Source: an uncultured Propionivibrio sp. (lineage in GTDB: Bacteria > Pseudomonadota > Gammaproteobacteria > Burkholderiales > Rhodocyclaceae). Taken from it: 21,201 nucleotides of DNA. The position numbers were made by a program, and so were the translations under genes. Shown here piece by piece: positions 14,581 through 21,201 of this stretch. The notes under the pieces were generated by a model. It was given only the letters and a program-made list of their open reading frames with translations. It was not told the DNA's origin and ran no database searches. How positions within the stretch are numbered: position 1 is the first letter of the stretch; each line of letters opens with the position of its first letter. The DNA lies in assembly GCA_938040985.1 (NCBI GenBank), contig CALHZD010000149.1, forward strand, positions 1 through 21,201, in the 5' to 3' direction.

Positions 14581-16072
14581 TTCCAGAGGCCGCGCCGGCA
14601 GACCGGCACGAAAGGCCGCCGCGGAACATTCCGTAGCCAAAACCGCCCCAAAGCGCGGCAACCATGCCGGACAAGCAGCGCCTCGCCACAACATCCGAGC
14701 GGATGAGCGCCTGGCACAGGCGCGCTCCGCCCGCTTGCCGAAAACCGCAAAACCATTCCGCCAATCGGACAGCCCCATTCCGCGCCGGCAGCATGAGCAT
14801 CACGGGCACCGTCCGTGGGATGAAGAACCCGCCACAGGCAAGCGTCACGGATATGCTGACGAACCCCCGTGGGTGCGCCGGAATCAAAATGGCTCGCCCG
14901 ATAACGCAGCACGCAAGGCGCGGCCGGGTCGCCGAAATGACCGGCAAGATGACGGCCAGGATCGCCCGCCTCAGCAAGCCCGACAGAAACCACCGCAGCC
15001 GGAGAGGTCAGAACGAACAGCCTGGCGGGGGAAACCCGACCGGAACGATAGGCACGATAGGCACGACAGGCCGGCGCTGGCGGATAGACCGGATCGCCCG
15101 GGAAACCCGCGCAATGCACGCCGCACGCCGACAGAACACCGCTTTCCGCCCCGCCACACGGCAAACGCCGACCTGGCCGCCGCATCCGCACGGTCCGCCC
15201 GATCCATTCAGATCGACCCGGCCGCCTCACACGGAGACAGTGGTCACGGCAAAAAAGGTCGGCGCAGAAATTTCCGCGAACCGCAAGGCACGCCGGAACG
15301 CCTGCACAAACTGCTCGCCCAAAGCGGCCTGGGCTCGCGCCGCAAAATGGAAGAATGGATTGCCGCCGGCCGCGTAACGATCAACGGTCAAACGGCGATG
15401 CTCGGCCAATCGGCCTACCCGGGCGACCGCGTCAAGATCGGCGGGCGTCTCGTCAATCTGCGCTTCTCCGGCCGCCTGCCGCGCGTCATTCTCTACCATA
15501 AGCCGGAAGGCGAAATTGTCTCGCGCGATGACCCCGACCACCGTCCCAGCGTTTTTACGGCGTTGCCTAGACTCTCCGGCGCGCGCTGGATTGCGATCGG
15601 TCGGCTGGACTTCAACACCAGCGGTCTGCTGCTATTTACGACTTCTGGCGAACTGGCCAACCGCCTGATGCACCCGCGCTACGAACTCATCCGCGAATAC
15701 GCCGTGCGCGTGCTGGGCGAACTGACGCCGGAAGCGCAGCGGCGCCTCATCGACGGGATCGAACTGGAAGACGGCATGGCGCAGTTTGCCTCGCTGCACG
15801 AAGACGGCGGCGAAGGCGCCAACCGCTGGTATCGCGTCTCGCTGTACGAAGGGCGCAACCGCGAAGTGCGGCGCCTGTTTGAAGCCGTCGGCGTCACCGT
15901 CAGCCGCCTGATGCGGGTGCGCTACGGCCCCTTCATTCTGCCACCCCGCCTCAAACGCGGCCGGGTCGAGGAACTGGACGAAGCCACCGTCCGTCGCCTG
16001 CTGGCAGATTTCGGCATGGCTCAGGATTTACCGCAAGCGCGACCTCAGCGCCCACGCCGCGGGAAGCGTTAA
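14570..16072 (+). CDS. rluB: 23S rRNA pseudouridine synthase RluB with a long disordered N-terminus
   Basis: 500 residues. An S4 RNA-binding domain (about 240-290, PERLHKLLAQSGLGSRRKME) is followed by the RsuA/RluB-type catalytic domain with GRLDFNTSGLLLFT, in which D347 is the catalytic aspartate, then the NREVRRLFEAVG segment. RluB makes pseudouridine 2605 in E. coli 23S rRNA. The first 240 residues are low-complexity, rich in Arg, Pro, Asp, His and Gln (RNDRHDRHDRPALADRPDR), almost without hydrophobic residues; they are probably disordered and RNA-binding. The gene begins inside scpB and ends the operon; 40-bp repeats follow 21 bases after its stop. Confidence 0.9.
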   Translation: MPNDSRGRAGRPARKAAAEHSVAKTAPKRGNHAGQAAPRHNIRADERLAQARSARLPKTAKPFRQSDSPIPRRQHEHHGHRPWDEEPATGKRHGYADEPPWVRRNQNGSPDNAARKARPGRRNDRQDDGQDRPPQQARQKPPQPERSERTAWRGKPDRNDRHDRHDRPALADRPDRPGNPRNARRTPTEHRFPPRHTANADLAAASARSARSIQIDPAASHGDSGHGKKGRRRNFREPQGTPERLHKLLAQSGLGSRRKMEEWIAAGRVTINGQTAMLGQSAYPGDRVKIGGRLVNLRFSGRLPRVILYHKPEGEIVSRDDPDHRPSVFTALPRLSGARWIAIGRLDFNTSGLLLFTTSGELANRLMHPRYELIREYAVRVLGELTPEAQRRLIDGIELEDGMAQFASLHEDGGEGANRWYRVSLYEGRNREVRRLFEAVGVTVSRLMRVRYGPFILPPRLKRGRVEELDEATVRRLLADFGMAQDLPQARPQRPRRGKR

Positions 16073-16093
16073 TACAGTCAATTCTACAAGGGA

Positions 16094-16213
16094 TGCCCTG
16101 AAGCCCGTGTAAACAGGGCATCTCCGGGCATCCTGCCCGGAGATCCTTTATCCATCAGGGTTTCAGAGGCACCCCGCCGGAAACGCCCTATCCGCACGGG
16201 CTCCCGGGGTGCC
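16094..16213. repeat. Three further units of the 40-bp palindromic repeat
   Basis: Units begin at 16094 (TGCCCTGAAGCCCGTGTAAA), 16134 (TGCCCGGAGATCC) and 16174 (CCGCCGGAAACGCCC), exactly 40 bases apart, and match the units at 3036-3580. Between units one and two, ATCTCCGGGCA (16120-16130) and TGCCCGGAGAT (16134-16144) form a perfect 11-bp stem with a 3-base loop. No T-tract follows on either strand. Confidence 0.85.
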
Positions 16214-16233
16214 TCGGTAAGCGAAGCCACACC

Positions 16234-16274
16234 GTGGGCAGCCGCTGCGGCAAGCGGCACCACGCCGCGCCCAC
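16234..16274. other. GC-rich nested hairpin after thrC
   Basis: Outer arms GTGGGC (16234-16239) and GCCCAC (16269-16274) enclose a hairpin GCCGCT / AGCGGC (16241-16258). It lies about 30 bases beyond the thrC stop on the minus strand. Without a T-run it is at best a weak terminator or an RNA-stabilising structure. Confidence 0.4.
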
Positions 16275-16303
16275 TCAAGCCGCACAGGTAAAATTCTCCA
16301 GCA

Positions 16304-17758
16304 TCAGGCCGGGCGGCAATGCGCGGCGATGAAGCGCTTAACAGCTTCGGCGTCGATGTCCATAACCTCCACCCGCTGCGGCAGCTTTTCGATGCCGCGC
16401 ATGCTTTCCGGGCGCGGCGGCGCAATGCCCAGCGCTTCGACGATCGTTTCCTCAAACTTGGCCGGCTGCGCCGTTTCCAGCACCAGCGTTGGCATGTCCG
16501 GCCGGCGATGCTCCGCCGCGACTTTGAGTCCGTCAGCCGTATGCGTATCCACCATGACGCCGTAGCGTGCGTAGATGTCGCGGATGGTCTGTAAGCGGTC
16601 GGCGTGCGTACTTTTGCCGGAAACGAAGCCGAATTCCGGCAGGCGCCGGAAGTAGCGGGCATATTCGGGCGAGGCCAGGTCGAACCCGCCGCCAGCGTCG
16701 ACTTCCGCCCACAGTTTGCGGATAACGGCCGGGTTGCGCTCGACCAGATCAAACACGAAGCGCTCGAAATTGGACGCCTTGGAAATATCCATCGACGGGC
16801 TTGAGGTGACGAAGGTTTCCGTCGTTGATCGGGGGCGATAGCAGCCGGTGCGGAAAAATTCGTCGAGTACGTCGTTTTCGTTGGTTGCCAGAATCAGGCG
16901 GCCAATCGGCAGGCCCATCATGCGGGCAATATGACCGGCGCAGATATTGCCGAAATTGCCGGAAGGCACGGCAAAAGCGATCTGTTCGTCATTGCTGCGC
17001 GTGCCGGCGAAATACCCCTTGAAGTAATAGACCACCTGTGCGGCGACGCGCGCCCAGTTGATCGAATTGACCGCGCCGATACTGTATTCGGCCTTGAAAC
17101 AGGCGCCGTTGAACACGGCTTTGACGATATCCTGCGCATCGTCGAACATACCGCGCACGGCGATGTTGAAGATGTTCGCATCCTGCAACGAGTACATCTG
17201 CGCGCGCTGGAAAGCGCTCATCCGGTTGTGCGGCGAGAGCATGAAAACGCGGAGGCCGCGTTTGCCGCGTATGGCGTATTCCGCTGCCGAGCCGGTATCG
17301 CCGGAGGTCGCGCCAAGGATGTTGGTCGTCTCTCCCCGCTTCGTCAGTACATATTCAAAGAGATTGCCGAGCAACTGCATGGCCATGTCTTTGAAGGCCA
17401 GCGTCGGCCCATTGGAGAGTTCAAGCAGGCCCAGCCCCGGTTCAAGCCAGTGCACCGGGGTAATTTCGGCGGCCTTTTCCGGAGCGCGGCCATTGCAATA
17501 CACGGCCGCCGTGTAGGTTTTATCGACCAGTCGCTTGAGGTCGTCCGCAGGAATATCGTCGATAAACTTGGCGAGGACGGTAAGCGCCAGGTCGGCATAA
17601 GACAGTTTTCGCCAGGCGTCCAGCTCGGCGCGCGTGACGCGCGGATAGGCTTCCGGCAGGTATAGGCCGCCATCCGGCGCAAGACCGCCCAGAAGAATTT
17701 CGGTAAACGTCTTTTGCGACGGGATTGACGAATTATCCCGGGTCGAGACATAGCGCAT
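16304..17758 (-). CDS. thrC: Threonine synthase
   Basis: 484 residues, the long form found in most proteobacteria. The N-terminus MRYVSTRDN, the PLP-binding segment LSNGPTLAFKDMAMQ with Schiff-base lysine K123, GATSGDTGSAAEYA for phosphate binding, and VPSGNFGNICAGHIA are all intact. It converts O-phosphohomoserine to threonine in the cytoplasm. GGAGAG lies 5 bases before the ATG. It follows hom by 23 bases and ends the alaA-GNAT-hom-thrC operon. Homoserine kinase (thrB), which makes its substrate, is not in this window. Confidence 0.96.
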   Translation of the reverse strand: MRYVSTRDNSSIPSQKTFTEILLGGLAPDGGLYLPEAYPRVTRAELDAWRKLSYADLALTVLAKFIDDIPADDLKRLVDKTYTAAVYCNGRAPEKAAEITPVHWLEPGLGLLELSNGPTLAFKDMAMQLLGNLFEYVLTKRGETTNILGATSGDTGSAAEYAIRGKRGLRVFMLSPHNRMSAFQRAQMYSLQDANIFNIAVRGMFDDAQDIVKAVFNGACFKAEYSIGAVNSINWARVAAQVVYYFKGYFAGTRSNDEQIAFAVPSGNFGNICAGHIARMMGLPIGRLILATNENDVLDEFFRTGCYRPRSTTETFVTSSPSMDISKASNFERFVFDLVERNPAVIRKLWAEVDAGGGFDLASPEYARYFRRLPEFGFVSGKSTHADRLQTIRDIYARYGVMVDTHTADGLKVAAEHRRPDMPTLVLETAQPAKFEETIVEALGIAPPRPESMRGIEKLPQRVEVMDIDAEAVKRFIAAHCRPA

Positions 17759-17781
17759 GATGGCTCTCCGAATGATTACGA

Positions 17782-19092
17782 TTACATCAGCGATTCAAGC
17801 CGCAGGCGGACGATTTGCCCATGCACCGTAGGTAGCGTACCGATTCTGGCAATCGCGGCATCGACGTTCTTTTCGCGCGTTTCGTGCGTGAGCATGATGA
17901 TATCCGCCTGGTCTTCGCCTTCATCCGGTTCGCGCTGGAACATGGCATCAATCGAAATTTCCTGGTCGGCCAGGATCCGTGTAATGTCAGCCAGGACGCC
18001 CGGTTGATCGGCGACGCGAAGGCGCAGGTAGTAGCTGGTAATGATGTCCGCCTGCGGCAAGATCGGCAGGTCGATCACAGCATCCGGCTGGAACGCGAGA
18101 TACGGCACGCGATGTTCCGATTCGGTGGCATGCATGCGCGTGACGTCGACGAGATCGGCGATGACCGCCGAAGCGGTCGGCTCGGCACCCGCGCCCTTGC
18201 CGTAATACAGTGTCGCCCCGACGGCGTCGCCTTTGACCAGCACGGCGTTCATCGCGCCTTCGACGTTGGCGATCAGGCGCTTGGCCGGCACCAACGTCGG
18301 ATGTACACGCAGTTCAACGCCCTCCGGCATGCGCTTGGTGATGCCCAGCAGTTTGATGCGATAGCCAAGCTGTTCGGCATATTTGATATCGACCGCTTCC
18401 AGCTTGCTGATGCCCTCAATGTAAGCCTTGTCGAAATTCACATTGTTGCCGAAGGCAATTGCGCTCATCAGCGAAATTTTATGCCCGGCGTCAATGCCCT
18501 CGACATCGAAAGTCGGGTCAGCCTCGGCATAACCCAGCCGTTGCGCTTCTTTGAGCACTTCGGCAAACGGCAGGCCTTTTTCACGCATTTCGGTCAGGAT
18601 GAAATTGGTCGTGCCGTTAATAATGCCGGCGATCCATTCGATGCGGTTGGCCGTCAGCCCTTCGCGCAGCGCCTTGATGATCGGAATCCCCCCCGCCACG
18701 GCGGCCTCAAAGGCGACGATCACGTCTTTTTCACGCGCGGCGGCGAAGATTTCATTGCCATATTTAGCCAGCAGCGCCTTGTTGGCCGTTACCACATGCT
18801 TGCCGTTTTCAATGGCCTTCAGCACCAGTTCGCGCGCTACGCCATAACCGCCGATCAGCTCGACAATGATGTCGACCTCCGGATCGGCAACGACGGCAAA
18901 CGCATCATCAGTCAGACGACATGCGCCGCCGGTGATCCGACGCGCCAGTTCGAGATTTTTATCGGCGACGACGGTTATTTCGATCGGCCGCCCGGCGCGG
19001 CGCGCAATTTCATCGGCGTTGCGTTTAAGTACCGTGTAGGTGCCGCCGCCCACCGTTCCAATTCCTAACAGACCCACCCGCATTGGTTTCAT
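17782..19092 (-). CDS. hom: Homoserine dehydrogenase
   Basis: 436 residues, monofunctional (no aspartate kinase domain). The nucleotide-binding loop GIGTVG is at residues 10-15; the family signature GYAEADPTFDVEGIDAGHK is in the middle; and a C-terminal ACT domain (about 348-425, LRVADQPGVLADITRIL) suggests feedback control by threonine. It reduces aspartate semialdehyde to homoserine. The start overlaps the stop of the upstream acetyltransferase gene (ATGA) and is preceded by GGAAGGGG. ATG 19083, three codons in, is an alternative start. Confidence 0.96.
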   Translation of the reverse strand: MKPMRVGLLGIGTVGGGTYTVLKRNADEIARRAGRPIEITVVADKNLELARRITGGACRLTDDAFAVVADPEVDIIVELIGGYGVARELVLKAIENGKHVVTANKALLAKYGNEIFAAAREKDVIVAFEAAVAGGIPIIKALREGLTANRIEWIAGIINGTTNFILTEMREKGLPFAEVLKEAQRLGYAEADPTFDVEGIDAGHKISLMSAIAFGNNVNFDKAYIEGISKLEAVDIKYAEQLGYRIKLLGITKRMPEGVELRVHPTLVPAKRLIANVEGAMNAVLVKGDAVGATLYYGKGAGAEPTASAVIADLVDVTRMHATESEHRVPYLAFQPDAVIDLPILPQADIITSYYLRLRVADQPGVLADITRILADQEISIDAMFQREPDEGEDQADIIMLTHETREKNVDAAIARIGTLPTVHGQIVRLRLESLM

Positions 19093-19541
19093 TTAAGCCC
19101 CTTCCTAAAGGAAAACGCGAAGACGTGCATGCCCTCGCGAAAATAAAAATGGTGCGCCCGATCCCGTTGCACGCCGGAATCGAGCGCCAGCATGCCGCAC
19201 CCTAACTGCCGGGCGCGCGCCTCCAGCCAGTCAAGCATGGCCTTGCCCGCGCCGCGCGAACGGCGGGATTCATCACTCACCAAATCGTCGATATACAGGC
19301 GACGCCCTTCATACGTGTTCTCGATCACCCGCCAGACGGCAACGCAGATAACTTCTTCCGTTCCCGTTCCCGCCTCGACCGCCACGCACATCCGCGCGCC
19401 GGCTGCGAGCACCTGCGCCATTCTTCCCGCATAATCCGCCGGCAGCCCCGGCCGCAGCTGGCGATGGACGGTTTCGGCTTTAATCAGCCAATCCGGCGCA
19501 ATGACCTGCCCGGAGGCATCGCCGATTTCAATGATACGCAT
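19089..19541 (-). CDS. GNAT family N-acetyltransferase within the threonine operon
   Basis: 150 residues from ATG 19541, one base after the alaA stop; the frame is open much further upstream, but only inside alaA. Motif A reads LYIDDLVSDESRRSRGAGKA, with the acetyl-CoA pyrophosphate loop RRSRGAGK and the following helix MLDWLEARARQLG. The end (DRAHHFYFREGMHVFAFSF) is the typical GNAT C-terminus. The acceptor is unknown. Its stop overlaps the hom start, so it is translated with alaA and hom. Whether it acts on an amino acid of this pathway or is only carried along cannot be told from the sequence. Confidence 0.87.
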   Translation of the reverse strand: MRIIEIGDASGQVIAPDWLIKAETVHRQLRPGLPADYAGRMAQVLAAGARMCVAVEAGTGTEEVICVAVWRVIENTYEGRRLYIDDLVSDESRRSRGAGKAMLDWLEARARQLGCGMLALDSGVQRDRAHHFYFREGMHVFAFSFRKGLK

Positions 19542-19542
19542 C

Positions 19543-20775
19543 TCAGCGCCCTGCTCCGTGGCGTTTGCGGTAACTTTCCAGAAAGCGGGCAATGCGTGTA
19601 ATCGCTTCGCGCAGATCTTCCTCGTGCGGCAAGAAGACCAGCCGGAAATGATCGGGATATGGCCAGTTGAAGCCCGTCCCCTGGACCAGCAGGACGCGCT
19701 CGGCGAGCAGCAGCTCCTTGATAAACTCCTGATCGTTCGCGATCGGGTACATTTCCGGATCAAGACGCGGGAACATGTACAATGTGGCCTGCGGTTTAAC
19801 GCAGGTGACGCCGGGAATCGCCGTGATCAGCTCGTAGGCCAGATCGCGCTGGCGGCACAGCCGCCCGCCCGGCGCGACCAGATCGACAATGCTCTGATAG
19901 CCGCCCAGCGCTGTTTGAATGCCATACTGCCCAGGCACATTGGCGCACAGGCGCATCGAAGCCAGCATATCCAGCCCTTCGATGTAATCGCGCGCCGCGC
20001 TCCGGTCGCCGGAAACGAACATCCAGCCTGCGCGATAGCCGCAGGAGCGGTAATTCTTCGACAGCCCGTTAAGGCTGATTGTGAGCACATCCTCTGACAG
20101 TGAAGCGATCGCCGTATGCTTGACGCCGTCGTACAGCACCTTGTCGTATACCTCGTCGGCATAGACGATCAGGCCATGCTGTCGGGCAATCGCCAGAATT
20201 TCCCGCAGCACGCTTTCAGGATATACGGCGCCGGTTGGGTTGTTCGGGTTGATGATGACGATCGCGCGCGTATGCGGCGTAATCTTCGCGCGCATATCGT
20301 CAAGATCAGGCAGCCAGCCATTGTTCTCATCGCACAGATAGTGTTGCGGCGTACCGCCCGACAGGCTGACCGCAGCCGTCCATAGCGGATAATCGGGCGC
20401 CGGCACCAACACCTCGTCTCCCGTATTCAACAGAGCATTCATCGCAATGGCGATCAGCTCGGAGACGCCATTGCCAATATAAATATCATCCAGCGTCACC
20501 CCTTTGATGTTTTTCTGCTGGGTGTAATGCATGACGGCCTTGCGCGCAGAAAAAATTCCTTTGGAATCGGAATAACCGGCGGCATTGGGCAGATTCCGGA
20601 TCATGTCGAGCTGGATTTCTTCCGGCGAATCAAAGCCAAAAGACGCCAGATTACCGATGTTCAGCTTGATGATTTTGAGGCCTTCATCTTCCATGCGCTT
20701 GGCCTGCTGGAGTACGGGGCCGCGAATGTCATAGCAGACGTTAGCCAGCTTGTTTGATTTAAGTACGGGTTTCAT
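19543..20775 (-). CDS. alaA: Alanine transaminase AlaA-type PLP aminotransferase
   Basis: 410 residues from ATG 20775, preceded by GAAGG at 8 bases; the frame continues upstream without a site. It matches E. coli AlaA along its length: NVCYDIRGPVLQQAKRMEDEG (as KLANVCYDIRGP and QAKRMEDEG), IKLNIGNLASFGFD, YIGNGVSELI, PAPDYPLWTAAVSLSGG, INPNNPTGAVY, LNGLSKNYRSCGYRAGW with PLP lysine K240, and SMRLCANVPGQYGIQTALGG. It should interconvert pyruvate plus glutamate with alanine plus 2-oxoglutarate. It heads the alaA-GNAT-hom-thrC operon, an arrangement frequent in betaproteobacteria. A small change, NLASFGF in place of NPAPFGF, is noted near the active site. Confidence 0.92.
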   Translation of the reverse strand: MKPVLKSNKLANVCYDIRGPVLQQAKRMEDEGLKIIKLNIGNLASFGFDSPEEIQLDMIRNLPNAAGYSDSKGIFSARKAVMHYTQQKNIKGVTLDDIYIGNGVSELIAIAMNALLNTGDEVLVPAPDYPLWTAAVSLSGGTPQHYLCDENNGWLPDLDDMRAKITPHTRAIVIINPNNPTGAVYPESVLREILAIARQHGLIVYADEVYDKVLYDGVKHTAIASLSEDVLTISLNGLSKNYRSCGYRAGWMFVSGDRSAARDYIEGLDMLASMRLCANVPGQYGIQTALGGYQSIVDLVAPGGRLCRQRDLAYELITAIPGVTCVKPQATLYMFPRLDPEMYPIANDQEFIKELLLAERVLLVQGTGFNWPYPDHFRLVFLPHEEDLREAITRIARFLESYRKRHGAGR

Positions 20776-21126
20776 CACATTTACCTTCACCGCCGGACAA
20801 AAAACGACGCCGCCAGAGTGCGTCGCGGAATATCGCACCCGAGGCGAATCAATCCGCAAAAGGCGCGGCCTCAAATCTCAATCTGGCCGTGCGATCGAAC
20901 GATCACTCATGGCATGCGCCGGAAAGTTATAATCTTACTTGCTCACTTCATGTGCCGCAATTTCCGGCATTATTTCGACACCATTGCGTTGCAACTCATG
21001 AATATCGAGGTTACGGAAAATCTGCGGCAGCCGCCCTATCCACGCGCATTGGCCCTGTTGCAGGCTGCCCCGCGTCCTGAATAAAATCCCACGTTCCCGA
21101 TACACGCCACCCACTGCACCGCACTC
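20776..21126. other. Divergent gap between alaA and the deacetylase gene
   Basis: About 350 bases. A perfect TATAAT lies at 20928-20933 on the plus strand without a good -35. A short plus-strand ORF of 44 codons (20952-21084, from ATG) and an overlapping minus-strand frame (20935-21168) both lack ribosome binding sites, and I recognise neither. No RNA gene is seen. Confidence 0.4.
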
Positions 21127-21201
21127 ATGAAACGTATCGCCCTGAAAATCGACGTCAACACCCACCAAGGCGCACTGACCGGTGTGCCGGCGCTGCTGGC
21201 T
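21127..21201 (+). CDS. ArnD-like polysaccharide deacetylase, 5' end only
   Basis: The first 25 codons read MKRIALKIDVNTHQG and then TGVPALLA, matching the start of the ArnD group (K/RIDVDT, RGTR, GVPxLL), which deformylates 4-deoxy-4-formamido-arabinosyl undecaprenyl phosphate in lipid A modification. The usual second aspartate of DVDT, a likely metal ligand, is Asn here. No Shine-Dalgarno sequence precedes this ATG. The gene runs off the window, so the exact family is uncertain. Confidence 0.65.
   Translation, partial: MKRIALKIDVNTHQGALTGVPALLA

Noticed and set aside
17884..19068. 394-codon plus-strand open frame across hom
   Set aside because: Antisense shadow of homoserine dehydrogenase.

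Overview
The window looks like a chromosomal segment of a GC-rich betaproteobacterium. The closest matches I recognise by eye are Rhodocyclales-type genes. Gene order (rnm-yciO-M50 protease-scpA-scpB-rluB and alaA-hom-thrC) and the protein sequences support that class. A propionate-related signature (subunits of a biotin-dependent, sodium-pumping decarboxylase plus a YgfG/ScpB-type methylmalonyl-CoA decarboxylase) would suit a propionate-forming relative such as Propionivibrio. The genus is inference only.

Layout. 1-524 (minus): the start of a biotin carrier subunit and an OadG/MmdD-like membrane subunit. 878-2926 (plus): an EF-G-like GTPase with a clear terminator. 3015-4021: about 1 kb without genes, filled with three families of related repeats. 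4022-5686 (minus): EttA. 5947-6921 (minus): an exported helical-repeat protein of unknown function with its own terminator. 7089-7814 (minus): a TerC family membrane protein. 8220-8600 (minus): GcvH, alone. 8825-9604 (minus): methylmalonyl-CoA decarboxylase. 9725-10428 (minus): an AT-rich island with a GNAT acetyltransferase coupled to a small ORF. 10712-16072 (plus): a tightly overlapping operon rnm-yciO-M50 protease-scpA-scpB-rluB. 16094-16213: three more copies of the 40-bp repeat. 16304-20775 (minus): operon alaA-GNAT-hom-thrC. 21127 to the end (plus): the start of an ArnD-like polysaccharide deacetylase.

How the genes relate. The left end deals with decarboxylation of acyl-CoA or oxo-acid substrates and with translation factors (EF-G-like, EttA). 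The central plus-strand operon joins nucleotide salvage and RNA trimming (Rnm), a tRNA-modification-like fold (YciO), a membrane protease, chromosome condensation (ScpA/ScpB) and 23S rRNA pseudouridylation (RluB). The right-hand minus operon makes alanine and carries aspartate semialdehyde to threonine.

The most unusual content is not protein-coding. A degenerate tandem repeat with an exact 40-bp period, palindromic within and across units, occurs at two places 13 kb apart, each between convergently transcribed genes. At the larger site eight units are enclosed by 75-bp inverted repeats. A second notable feature is a run of 10-bp repeats directly before the rnm start codon.
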